Shown here: in pieces, positions 17,920 to 27,179 of the stretch | Numbering within the stretch: the stretch's first letter is position 1 | How the letters are laid out: each line of letters starts with the position of its first letter | NCBI RefSeq assembly: GCF_001649575.2 | Contig: NC_051449.1 | Span: 12,842,113-12,906,112 of the forward strand | Direction: 5' to 3' | Source: Kryptolebias marmoratus | Taxonomy: Eukaryota; Chordata; Actinopteri; Cyprinodontiformes; Rivulidae | Length of the DNA: 64,000 bases | The notes under the pieces: generated by a model | The model's database searches: none | What the model saw: the letters and a program-made list of their open reading frames with translations, nothing else | Told to the model about the DNA's origin: nothing | Position numbers and translations under genes: made by a program

Positions 17920-19130
17920 AACAGAACACAATGAAATGCAAATCTTATAAAATCCACATTTTACTCACAATGGTACATAATAAACATACCAAAGGGTAAA
18001 ATTATTAATTGCACTATTTATTCTTTGGAAAAAAAAAATAAGATAATTTTTAATTTGATGGCACAAAACAACCCAAAAATGGGATGGGACACTGGGAACA
18101 AAAGGCTGTAAAAGAAAGCGGTACGAAAAAGAAACAGCTGAAGGAACATTTTGCAACTAGTTAGTTTAATTGGCAACAGGTCAGTAAGAGAGCTGGATAT
18201 AAAAAGAGCATTTTAGAGAGGCTGAATCTCAGGAAAAAAAAACTGCATCTTAAAATAGTGGAACTGGCAGGATCTGGGGTTTTCTGGTTCTTTTATAATG
18301 AGTTTATTGTTTTTTTAATTCTATTATTTTGTTCCTGCATTTAGCTTTGTCAGTTGGTTTTTCCCTCCCTGTGCCCTCTGTGCTCTTGTCATACTCTCTT
18401 GTCCTCAGTCAATCACTTGTTTTCCTGCCACACCCATCTCCACCTGCTCCTAGTTAGTTAATCACCTCACCTGTGCCCACTTCACCTAATTACCCTCTGC
18501 TTTTAAAACCTGGTCATTTCCTCCACTCACTGCTGGTTCATTGTTGCTTCATGTCTTGTCTCTCGTTTCTGCTCGTGGTTTTCTGGATTTTGTTATGTTT
18601 AGTTTTGCTGCCCCATCAGCCTTTGTTTTGTTGTTTTATTCTTAATAAATTAGTTCTCCTTTAGGTTCTCACTGTGAGACTGTGCTCTGGGTTTGCCTCC
18701 TTCTCCACCACACCTGACAGGAACAATTTGAGAATAATGTTCCTTAACAGAAAACTGGCAAACATTTAATTTCTCGTCATTTACAGTCCAAAAAAATCAT
18801 TAAAAGATTTTAATAATCTGGAAAACACTCTGAGCTCAAAGGACAAGGCCAAAAGACTGGATGCTGTGATCTTCAAGCCCTTGGGCAGCACAGCGTTAAA
18901 AACAGGTCTGATTCTATTATGGGCATCAATGAATGGGCTCAGGAACACTTCCACAAATCATTATGTAAATATAGTTCACTGAGCCATCAATAAATGCTGC
19001 TTAAAGCTCTATCAGGCAAGAAGAAGCCAGATGTAAACACCATCAAGAAACACTGTCATCTTCTCTGAGCCGAAGCTCATTTCTAGTGAACTGAAGCAAA
19101 GAGGAAAAATCAGACAAATCAAAATATGAC
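17920..19130 (+). mobile_element. Degraded Tc1-type transposon interrupted by a solo LTR
   Basis: The left part (17920-18264) and right part (18720-19130) together follow a common fish Tc1-type element: a terminal region with a TGCAAAT motif and ACTCACAATGG, a TATAAAAAGAGC stretch, an AGAGAGGCTGAATCTCAGG block, then decayed transposase coding sequence. The same blocks in the same order occur in the copy at 20995-21760. The two parts are separated by a 455-bp insertion. Stops and indels remove any coding capacity, and the C-terminal catalytic region is lost. Confidence 0.75.
18265..18719 (+). mobile_element. Solo LTR of an LTR retrotransposon nested in a Tc1 element
   Basis: The 455-bp insert starts TGGCAGG and ends CCTGACA, so it has the TG...CA ends of an LTR and short near-matching inverted termini. 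It is flanked by a perfect 5-bp direct repeat, GGAAC (18260-18264 and 18720-18724), the target-site duplication expected of Gypsy-type or ERV-type integration. Inside are an AATAAA at 18644-18649 and an upstream TTTTAAAA box near 18501, placing the LTR on the plus strand. No internal gag or pol sequence adjoins it, so recombination between two LTRs probably removed the body of the element. Confidence 0.8.
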
Positions 19131-20994
19131 ATTGGGGTTGTTCAATCATGAACTTTGAAAAAGATGCTTTGGAAGTAGTCTTAAAGACTTTTTGCTTCTC
19201 ATCCTTCTCAGTGGGAAGATATTACCACTGCTGGAAATAACATGATACTAATTAGATCTGTAAGTTGCAATATATACACTCTATTGAGCTGGTTATGTCT
19301 AATACAGGTTTATTTAAGCTGTAAAGCACCTCTACAACTTATTGAATGTATAGAAAATTGACTTATGGGCAATTCAGGATGCCAAACATAAAAAATAACT
19401 TAACTACAATGCAATTAATTTTATCTGTTCTTTATCTGCTAATAAAAGGAGTTTCTACTCAGAGAGAAAAAGAGAGAGAATCAATGGAGAATCAACGTGA
19501 GGTGATGAAGGTAACAAATCCAACGTGACAGCGAGCGTGAACTCTAATTTAATTACTATAATTTTTCCCTCCTCCCTGCTGTAATGTTCATTGACAAAGA
19601 AGGAGAAAGAAATGAAGACAAAGGAGGGAAGAAAAGGGGATTTGGTGGCAGTAATCACTGGAAATATTTAGTTTTAATGAGTGAAGAGAGTGGGTCTGTG
19701 TATGCAACGATGCCCACAGACAGCCCATCACTGGCCCCAGAGAGGAATCAAAGATTCACTCAGCGAATCTTTCGCCACCAGCAGCAGCCCGATGAGGTTT
19801 GAGCTTCAAGAAATCTGATCTGTAACTTAGACTCATCCCAGCACCTGGGAGGGTTGAAATAACTAAGGCAACAACAGACAAATACACAGATATTTTTTTA
19901 TGAAATCTAAGGAGGCCCAACAGATGTTTAACAGCTTGCCACCTCACATGATTGAACCAAAGCCAAGACAACAGCAGAGGTATGTCTGAAGAAATCTCAT
20001 TAAAAAACATACACACACAGCAGTAAACATATGGCAATTTATCCTTGGCTGTAAACAAAAACATTTGTGCTCTACTCATTAATTATGTGTGTTAGAGTGG
20101 TTATACTATTGACCGTAAATGGACACAAACCAGCAATTAAAGGGCTCAAACTGAGGGAGTCTTCCTTCCTATAATATCTGCCACAGCTCTCATGCTGTGT
20201 GAACCATCTACTGACGGCTTGACATTTTTATTAGTCACTGCCATGAGCAATAAATGAGCAAGCACATTTGCATATATTTTCATGTACTTGTGCTTGTTTT
20301 CCTGACGAACTGAGAGGCTGATCATATTCTCCGTTTCTTAAATATTAATGAAAGAGAATGTGAATGATCTGCTGTGGTTGCTTGTGTTTCTGAATGGAGG
20401 CGTGAAATCAGAGGGAGTGACACTGACGGATACCAAAAACAAGGCTCACAAACAGTACCACAACTCTCGTTCTCTCACTCTACTCACCGATCACTTGAGC
20501 TGTGATCCCGTTTTGCCCTCACAAGTACGACTAATCTGTGCAAGACTGCAAATACTGAATCAGTGAGTTAGATTTATGTTACTCCTAATGTCAAGAAGCT
20601 CTCCAACCTAAAAGGGCAGCCAGGTATTCAAGCATCATTGACGTCATCTTGGTGAAAATCGATAGATTCTTGCTCCTGAGGATTACAAAAAAATATTAAA
20701 TAATCACTTTTTTGCAGTTACTTGTTTAATAAAGGTTAAAAATTGAATAATAAAGAACAGTGGAATGAAGTGAGCAGAGCTTGGTTGAAATGAAGAAGCA
20801 CTTCTGTTTATAACGTTTTGCAGAAGTGAACAAATTTGCAAACAATGGAGACTTGAAATCCTACTGGAGCATCAGAAAGTCCAAGTCTTCAGCCTGTTTC
20901 AGTCAACTTGTAAAAAAAGACAATAAATATTAGTGGAGTAAATGTACAAATAGGGTATTTTAAAATCTAATCAAAATGTAAAAAATGCAGTACA
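19131..20994. other. Intergenic, no gene seen
   Basis: No exon-like structure was found. The sequence is AT-rich with one more balanced stretch at about 19700-20000. The open frames are short and show no family resemblance. Confidence 0.4.
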
Positions 20995-21760
20995 ACCACA
21001 GTTCCAAAAAAAGTTGAGACTTATGTCAAATGTAAAAAGAAAATCAAAACAAAATGCAATGATTTGCAAATCTAATACACCCATATTTTATTCACAATGG
21101 AACATAGTAAATGTAAATTTTTTAAGAAATTGTACCATTTTTAGACAAAAGCACAAAAGGTAATTTTGTATATGATGGTAGATCACAAGACACATCTCAA
21201 ATAAGTTTAGACATGGCTAACAGAAGGCTGTAAAAATAAGTGGCATTAATGAGAAGCAGATGGAATAACAACAGATCTGCAACAGATCAGTAAGAGGACT
21301 GGGTATAAAAAGACCATCTTAGAGAGGCTGAATCTCATAGAAGTAAAGATGGGCAGAGGTTCACCAGTCTGTTAAAAAATGTATCTAAAAATAGTGGAGC
21401 AATTTAAGAATAATGTTCCTCAACAGAAAACTTTGAAGACTTTGAATATCCCATCATCTACAGTTCATAATATCAGCAGAACGTTTTAATAATCTCTGAG
21501 TGCAAAGGACTCAGAATGCTCAGTTCCAATGCCTGCCTCTCTTATGGTATGGGGGTGCTTTAGTGCCTATGGCATGGGCAGCTTACACATCTGGAAAGAG
21601 TCCAGGTGCTGAAATGGTGCGTTATCAACAGAAAATCCAGCAAAGAAGACCCAGGACTGTTAAACAGCTGGATTCCTCAGACAGGAATGGGACAACATTC
21701 CTTTCTAAAACCTCCAGCAGCTGCTCTCCTCAGGTCCTAAATTTTTATTAACATTTTTTT
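20995..21760 (+). mobile_element. Internally deleted Tc1-type transposon
   Basis: The element starts near GTTCCAAAAAAAGTTGAGAC, a typical terminus of this fish Tc1 family. It continues through ATTTGCAAATC, AGAGAGGCTGAATCTCATAG and GTTCACCAGTCTG blocks into transposase sequence. A frame near 21530-21600 reads LLWYGGALVPMAWAAYTSGK, a decayed form of the Tc1 LMVWGCISAYGMGSLHIWKG block, and then jumps to the C-terminal part (EWDNIP-like at about 21680). Roughly half of the coding region is deleted, so the copy is non-autonomous and inactive. Confidence 0.75.
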
Positions 21761-22204
21761 CACAATGTTTAAACTTTTTCAGATATGGGTTTGTCTTATT
21801 TGTGCTACAAATGAGATCATTGATGACATTCAATTCACTGAGATTATTGCAAGTTATTTTTGTAAAAAGAAAGAAAGAAACTTTAAGGGGGTGAAAAGAC
21901 AACTAAACGTTCTGATATATTTGTATTAAACATTAAGGTCTGCAGTGTGCAGTGACTGTTATGATGACATCTTTTAATTCTAACCACAGATGTTTACCAG
22001 ATGATACAAAACAAAAGAAGTGTTAAGTACAGCCTCTTGGTCTCACCATAAACGTTGTCACCGCCCGTCCGTGACATTTCATCGGCAGCTGGCACGCTGT
22101 GGCCCCTTTATCTCTGTCGACCCTGCGAAATACCGGATCTTTGGCCCCCAGCCGACAGGACAGTGTTTATCACCATCTCTGTCAGCGCGCACGCAGAGAG
22201 AGAG

Positions 22205-22243
22205 GGGATGGGAGGGAGGGAGGGAGGAAGGGAGGGAGGAGAC
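22205..22243 (+). repeat. (GGGA)n microsatellite
   Basis: Tandem GGAG/GGGA units in a GC-richer stretch (22040-22330). This patch lies about 1.2 kb upstream of the scg2b promoter. Confidence 0.85.
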
Positions 22244-22469
22244 GAGGGGCTGCTGAACTGCGACAGCAGCTCCGCGCTGCTTCGAGCCTGTGAGTCATCG
22301 CTACGGGCTTTAACTCTGCAGATGCCGCGAGGCAGCGATGTTATGATCATGAAAACCCTAAACGTTTCAAAACAAAGCAGAATAAAAAAGGCGCATGATC
22401 CCACAAGTTTTACCCTGTTTTCACCGCTGAAGTCGAGAAGATATAATGTTTTCGTCAGTGTGTGTGCTC

Positions 22470-23136
22470 GTGTGTCTGTCTGTTAGCTAAATATTTCCTT
22501 AACCACGAGACGAATTTTGATTAAACTTGCAGAAAGTAATCATTGGATGTACAACAACAGCTGATAAAGCTTTGGAGTCAAGACGATTCAAGATGGCCAC
22601 CATAGCCAAGGCACATTAGAAATCACAAACAATGGCGCTTATTCAGTCAATTTTCCAGATATCTTGCTAAAAGTTGGTGTGGTTGTAGCTGAGGGTCATT
22701 CACAACACAGACTGTCAGTGCTACTCATTGTGTAACAGCTTTGCTTGAAAATTTAGCATTACAAGTGGAGTTGTCTGTTAGCAAAATATATCATAAACTA
22801 CAGGACAGATTTTTAAGAAACTTGCAGAAAGTAATCACTAGATGCACATTTACAGCTGATTAACTTTTGGGGTCAGTCCAATTTGAAATGGCCGCCACAG
22901 CTAATCCACATTAGCAAACAGAAAAAAAGATTCTTTAAAGCAGGTAATTTTACAGATATTGAGGTTAAATTTGATGAAGTAGAAGCTGAGAGTAATTGAA
23001 AATACATACTCATACATCTTGCCATATTGCATAAAATGACTGCAAAACACCACCATCATTTCTCAACATAAAACAATTTCAGTCTAAACTTTAGCATGAA
23101 GGGAGGCGGGTGATATGCATTCCTTCGAGGAATGCA
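22470..23136. repeat. Tandemly duplicated interspersed repeat with hairpin end
   Basis: Two diverged units about 296 bp apart begin at about 22474 and 22770, each with CTGTTAGC. They share AACTTGCAGAAAGTAATCA, ACAGCTGAT and ATGGCC(A/G)CCA(C/T)AGC blocks in the same order. The array ends in a small perfect hairpin at 23116-23136 (TGCATTCCT, 3-base loop, complement). No coding potential is seen. It resembles repeats dispersed in fish genomes, but I cannot name the family. Confidence 0.65.
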
Positions 23137-23435
23137 CTTTAATTCCAGGTTATGTTTTGAAAAAAAAATAAAAACAAACACTTAAGTTTTTCCCCTTACA
23201 ACGTCTCCTTATAATAAACCCAGCTCGTTTTTAATCCTCCGGGTGCATGCTGCCGCTTTCTTTTTCAGACATTCCGCAGTAAATCCTTCATCTATCCGAC
23301 AACAGGGAGGTGCTGTCGAACAGACTGCACATACGGAGCTATTTTTAATCCAGCAGACTCTTCAGTATGCCATTTTAATGAGCCTGAATCATTTCTATTG
23401 AGTTTTTTTAGGGCCAGGCTCTTGCGTGTGTTGTG

Positions 23436-23494
23436 TGATGACGCGGCGGTCAGGTGGTGCCTCATATAACAGGAGGAGCTGTCCAAGTGCTGAA
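23436..23494 (+). promoter_or_regulatory. scg2b: scg2b core promoter: CRE-like site and TATA box
   Basis: A TGATGACGCGG sequence (23436-23446) with a CRE half site TGACG lies about 25 bp upstream of CATATAACA, a TATA-like box at 23464-23469. Transcription would start near 23495, just ahead of an exon with a clear donor. Mammalian SCG2 promoters have the same arrangement of a proximal CRE and a TATA box, which supports cAMP/CREB control here. Confidence 0.6.
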
Positions 23495-23568
23495 AACAGA
23501 AGAGATTCAGCGCCGCTCTTGAGGAGATGCTATACACCTTCACTGCTGTCTGAGCTTTATTACCAAAG
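23495..23568 (+). other. scg2b: Non-coding first exon of scg2b
   Basis: The segment runs from the expected start downstream of the TATA box to the donor AAAG|GTAAAAG. The matching acceptor is TTGTCTGACAG at 23986, so exon 2 starts at 23987, 17 bases before the start codon. A two-exon gene with the whole coding region in exon 2 is the known SCG2 structure. The 5' end is estimated. Confidence 0.55.
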
Positions 23569-24003
23569 GTAAAAGAAAAATTTATCATTCTTATTTTAAA
23601 TAAAAAGGCTTTCTTAACGAATTAGATTAATTAGGTGTCAAGTACTTTAGTTTATGTAATGTATTTTGGCACATTTTAAAATGGGATTTAGCATATATGT
23701 GTGATAAAACGCTTAAATACTCACATTATGTTCTTGTTATGATAAAATAAAGAAAACGATGCTTTTATTGAGGCATATAACGCACTAAGGGGGTGACTGT
23801 GATGCTGAGGTTGCCCATAACAACGTAGGGAGTGACTCATCCAGTGATGTGAACGCACAGCATCGCATCATTCAAACTGCGGAGCGGAACTCTTTGATAC
23901 AAATACTTGAGCTTAGTCTTTTGATCAACATTATCGGTTCAAATTAATAAGAAAATATTCTAACATGTCATGATCTTGTCTGACAGGTAATAAATTTCCT
24001 ATA

Positions 24004-25839
24004 ATGCTGCATTTCCACCACAAGTTGCCCGCGGGAGGAGCCGTGCTCCTGCTCGCCTTTCTCCTCCACGGATGCGCCGTGCAGGCTGCGTCCCTCCCCC
24101 ACCACTGGCTCCGAGGCGGGGGCAGTGAGGGCCAGCCGGCTGCTTTCCAGCCCAGCTCCGACATGATCAAAGCCCTGGAGTACATCGAGAACCTGAAGCA
24201 GAGGAACGGGGGTCGGCCCGAGCCGGTGGATTACGACGAGGTGGAGAAGTTCAAGGTCCTGCTTCAGCTCGCCTCGCGTCAGGACGAGGTTCCCGGGGAC
24301 CGCCAGCCCGCCCCGAGCATCCAGAGGCCGGACGTTACTGCCGAGCAGCTGATGAAAGCGATGCTCAGGACCCTCCAGGACCAAGGCGGCAGAGAGGCGG
24401 GGTTCCCCCCCTCCGCGTCAGAGCCCAGGAGCGACCGCCGGACTCACAGGCACCGCGCCAAGGAGATGCCCGGAAGCGCTCCGGTGGATTACGGTAATTT
24501 CCCCAGACCTCACAAGAAGTACCCGCTGATGTTTGAAGACGAAGAGAACGCGGACGCCTCCAAGCGGGCTACGGAGGACCTGGACGAGCAGTATACCCCC
24601 CAGAGCCTGGCCAATTTAAGATCCATCTTCGACGAGCTCGGGAGGATGCCCTCCATGCCTGCACAGAAGAGGGACGTCTTCGGGGATGATGATGATGAGG
24701 AGGAGGAGGATGCGGAGGAGGATGGGAACGGATTCAGTCAGAGGAACCAGGCTTATGAAGATGTGGCAGGAGGGGAGGAGTGGGTCCCCATGGAGGAGAG
24801 GGAGGAGACGGAGGAGCTGGTGAACCGGAGCCACGAAGAGATGGACCGGGCCCTCAGCGATCAGGAGGAGGAGTCAGAGCGGGAGGAGACACAGCGCCGG
24901 GCTGATCAGAACCAGGAAGACGCCGATGACGACACCAAGTTGGTGGACTACTACCTGCTGAAGGTGCTGGAGATGAGCGACCAGACCCAGAAGAGGGATC
25001 AGACCGGGGAGCAGAAGAAGAGGCTGATCCGCCCCTCCATCGTGGATCCCCGGACGGTGAAGGAGCTGCTGGAGCTCTCCCTGAAGCTCCACGTGCCCCC
25101 GCAAGACCTCATCGACATGCTGCTCACGGAGGAGCTCCGCAAGCTCCACCGCGACCCCCAGGCCCTGACCCGCTACACGGCGGCCAGCCAGACCCCCAAG
25201 ATCAGGTACTTCAGCCGCAGACTCCCGCTGAAGAGCAAGCCCCCCACCGACGACATGGACAGAGAGGACTTTTTGGACATCATTGGGGTGGAGACTATCA
25301 GCAACGAGTACCCCGTGGTGCAGAGACCCATGAAGACCACCTCATCTGCAGACAGGATCCCGGTGGTGTCCAGCTCTGCAGGGAACGCAGGTCCGGTGAA
25401 AATCCCCCCACCTTCAGGCCGCAGGGAGAACCTGTTTTTATCCGAGCTGAACAAAATGCCCCTGAAACGTCAAACCGACGCTGCTGCTGATGACGATGAC
25501 GACGATGGTGACGTAGAAGATGAGGTGACGACTTACCTCGCGGCCAAAATCCTCACGGAGTATCCCAACACCATCAGCAAGCGCGACACGCATGCGCAGC
25601 TGAAGGGCCAGTTCCCCTACGAGCTGTACGAGCGCGCCGTGAAGGACTACATGGAGCAAGCAGAGACTGAGACAAGGCCAAGGGCCAAGAGGGACCCCGA
25701 GGGGGCCACGGAGGAGAAAGTGACGCCCACCGAGGTACAGCAGGAGAGGGAGGAGATGGCAGCCAAGACATCCGCTCCGCAGACCGTGGATGAAGGAGAA
25801 GAGGCGCAGCGTCGTGAGAAAAAGGCAGCAGGGATGTAA
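24004..25839 (+). CDS. scg2b: Secretogranin II-b, precursor of secretoneurin
   Basis: An acidic granin of dense-core secretory granules in neuroendocrine cells, processed into peptides by prohormone convertases. The uninterrupted frame gives 611 aa. Residues 1 to about 28 form a signal peptide with a Leu-rich core and likely cleavage after VQA. The secretoneurin segment is residues 189-221, starting ATEDLDEQYTPQSLANLRSI, bounded by Lys-Arg at 187-188 and 222-223. The Glu-Gln-Tyr-Thr-Pro-Gln core is the conserved mark of the peptide, and the ATEDLD start fits the fish b-type. Further dibasic sites occur throughout (for example before DQTGEQ, QTDAAA, DTHAQ and DPEGA), with Asp/Glu runs near 228-242 and 494-502. 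The only Cys I see is in the signal peptide, as expected for SCG2. The gene is GC-rich compared with its surroundings. Confidence 0.95.
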   Translation: MLHFHHKLPAGGAVLLLAFLLHGCAVQAASLPHHWLRGGGSEGQPAAFQPSSDMIKALEYIENLKQRNGGRPEPVDYDEVEKFKVLLQLASRQDEVPGDRQPAPSIQRPDVTAEQLMKAMLRTLQDQGGREAGFPPSASEPRSDRRTHRHRAKEMPGSAPVDYGNFPRPHKKYPLMFEDEENADASKRATEDLDEQYTPQSLANLRSIFDELGRMPSMPAQKRDVFGDDDDEEEEDAEEDGNGFSQRNQAYEDVAGGEEWVPMEEREETEELVNRSHEEMDRALSDQEEESEREETQRRADQNQEDADDDTKLVDYYLLKVLEMSDQTQKRDQTGEQKKRLIRPSIVDPRTVKELLELSLKLHVPPQDLIDMLLTEELRKLHRDPQALTRYTAASQTPKIRYFSRRLPLKSKPPTDDMDREDFLDIIGVETISNEYPVVQRPMKTTSSADRIPVVSSSAGNAGPVKIPPPSGRRENLFLSELNKMPLKRQTDAAADDDDDDGDVEDEVTTYLAAKILTEYPNTISKRDTHAQLKGQFPYELYERAVKDYMEQAETETRPRAKRDPEGATEEKVTPTEVQQEREEMAAKTSAPQTVDEGEEAQRREKKAAGM

Positions 25840-26575
25840 CCTGATCCCTCCCCTCTCCTCTGCATCAATATGAATATAGTATTTATATTCTGTCTCAAAA
25901 ACATAACGTTTGGTGGAAGTGATCTAGTTTACAAATTTCTATCATAAGAACTATAGCTAAGACCCTAACAAAAGAAATGATCTATAGCAATCTTAGAAAT
26001 AAACATAGAATTATAACAATGACTGTCCCTACTTGCTGCAAGAACCTTCTAGAAATATTTTAATGAGACCACAAGAGATTAAAGGTGCAATGAGTGACTT
26101 AACCTGATCAATTCAATCTGACAAATTTATGGTGTGATGTTAAATGTTTACATTAAACGGGGTTAGTAAACAGCCCTATATTTGAATCTATATCCAACAG
26201 AATAATGGTTATTTTTCACCTGCTATGTCAAAACTATTTATTTGTGAATATACATGTAAATGATTAAATATAAATCCCAAGTGGGTTTTTGAAAACTTGA
26301 CGTATACTTGAGCACTATAGGGGGAAAATATTGGGACTTGTCTGCTGCATAGGACGAGTGTTGTCGTGAATCGTGGTATTATTCAGGGTTTGTGGATTTA
26401 TTGTTCTGAGTAATTAAGTCTAAATATCAGACCGTCGCCTGCCTTCTAACCCTTTCATACTGCAAAGCTCTGTATCGTTGGCCTAACAGTGGTTGTGCTA
26501 TGCTCGTTTTTAAACCATTTTGTACATGTTCAACAATGTGTCACAGATGAATAAAGCATCAGCTGTATTATTTTT
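25840..26575 (+). other. scg2b: scg2b 3' UTR
   Basis: An AT-rich trailer of about 730 bp with several ATTTA elements. It ends after the AATAAA at 26550-26555, which is followed by a T-rich stretch. ATTTA motifs often mark short-lived transcripts. Confidence 0.65.
26550..26555 (+). terminator. scg2b: Polyadenylation signal of scg2b
   Basis: AATAAA in GATGAATAAAGCATCAG, followed by TATTATTTTTCTTCTTGCTG as a likely downstream U-rich element. No other gene begins here; the next gene converges from the other strand. Confidence 0.7.
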
Positions 26576-26716
26576 CTTCTTGCTGAGCTGTGATGCCTTA
26601 TTAATCCCACGCAAGGACACCAAGGGCGGCTAGGGTTCGCAATCAGGGGAATAAAGGGCAGCATTTATAAGGAATACAATAATGAGGCAGAATGGACCTT
26701 TTATCAAAATAAACAT

Positions 26717-26722
26717 TTTAAT
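26717..26722 (-). terminator. ap1s3: Candidate polyadenylation signal of ap1s3
   Basis: TTTAAT on the plus strand reads ATTAAA on the minus strand, about 460 bases after the ap1s3 stop codon. It is the best signal before the scg2b end. The two convergent genes would then stop within about 130 bp of each other. Confidence 0.35.
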
Positions 26723-27179
26723 CATAAATTGTGCATTATAAAAAAAAACTTACACTAACAACTTTTTAATGTTTAACAGAACAAACTCTTTTAAAAAATT
26801 TGCTGGTGAGAAAACCTGTAAGGTTTAAGGTGAAGCATCGTAGTAGCACAATTGTTCCAAAATGAGATTCATTGTTTCTTTCAAAGTGAAATTATTAACC
26901 TCCAATATATTAATTCACAATATAAATTTAAAATAGTTATGATTTGCAACCCCCCTCCCCCATCTTCCTCTAACAGAACTTCATTTCAATTCATTAACAA
27001 TGACTAGTGTAAAAACAACCCTCAGGCATTTGGTGAACAGGCACAAAAACACACAATTTTCCTCTTTTTTTTTCTTAAAAAAAAGGGGGTTCAGTACGCA
27101 AATTCATTTTCAGAAACTTCATTGACCCATACGCAGTACATCTGATGTGTGGATTCCTCCGGCCGTCTTTCATCGCGGG

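Noticed and set aside
9231..23434. KCNE4 between acsl3 and scg2b
   Set aside because: It was expected from mammalian gene order, but no open frame here has a single membrane segment with the KCNE-type flanks.
24616..25149. Leu-rich minus-strand frames inside scg2b
   Set aside because: They are antisense readings of the Glu/Asp-rich coding strand (GAG/GAT read as CTC/ATC) and not separate genes.
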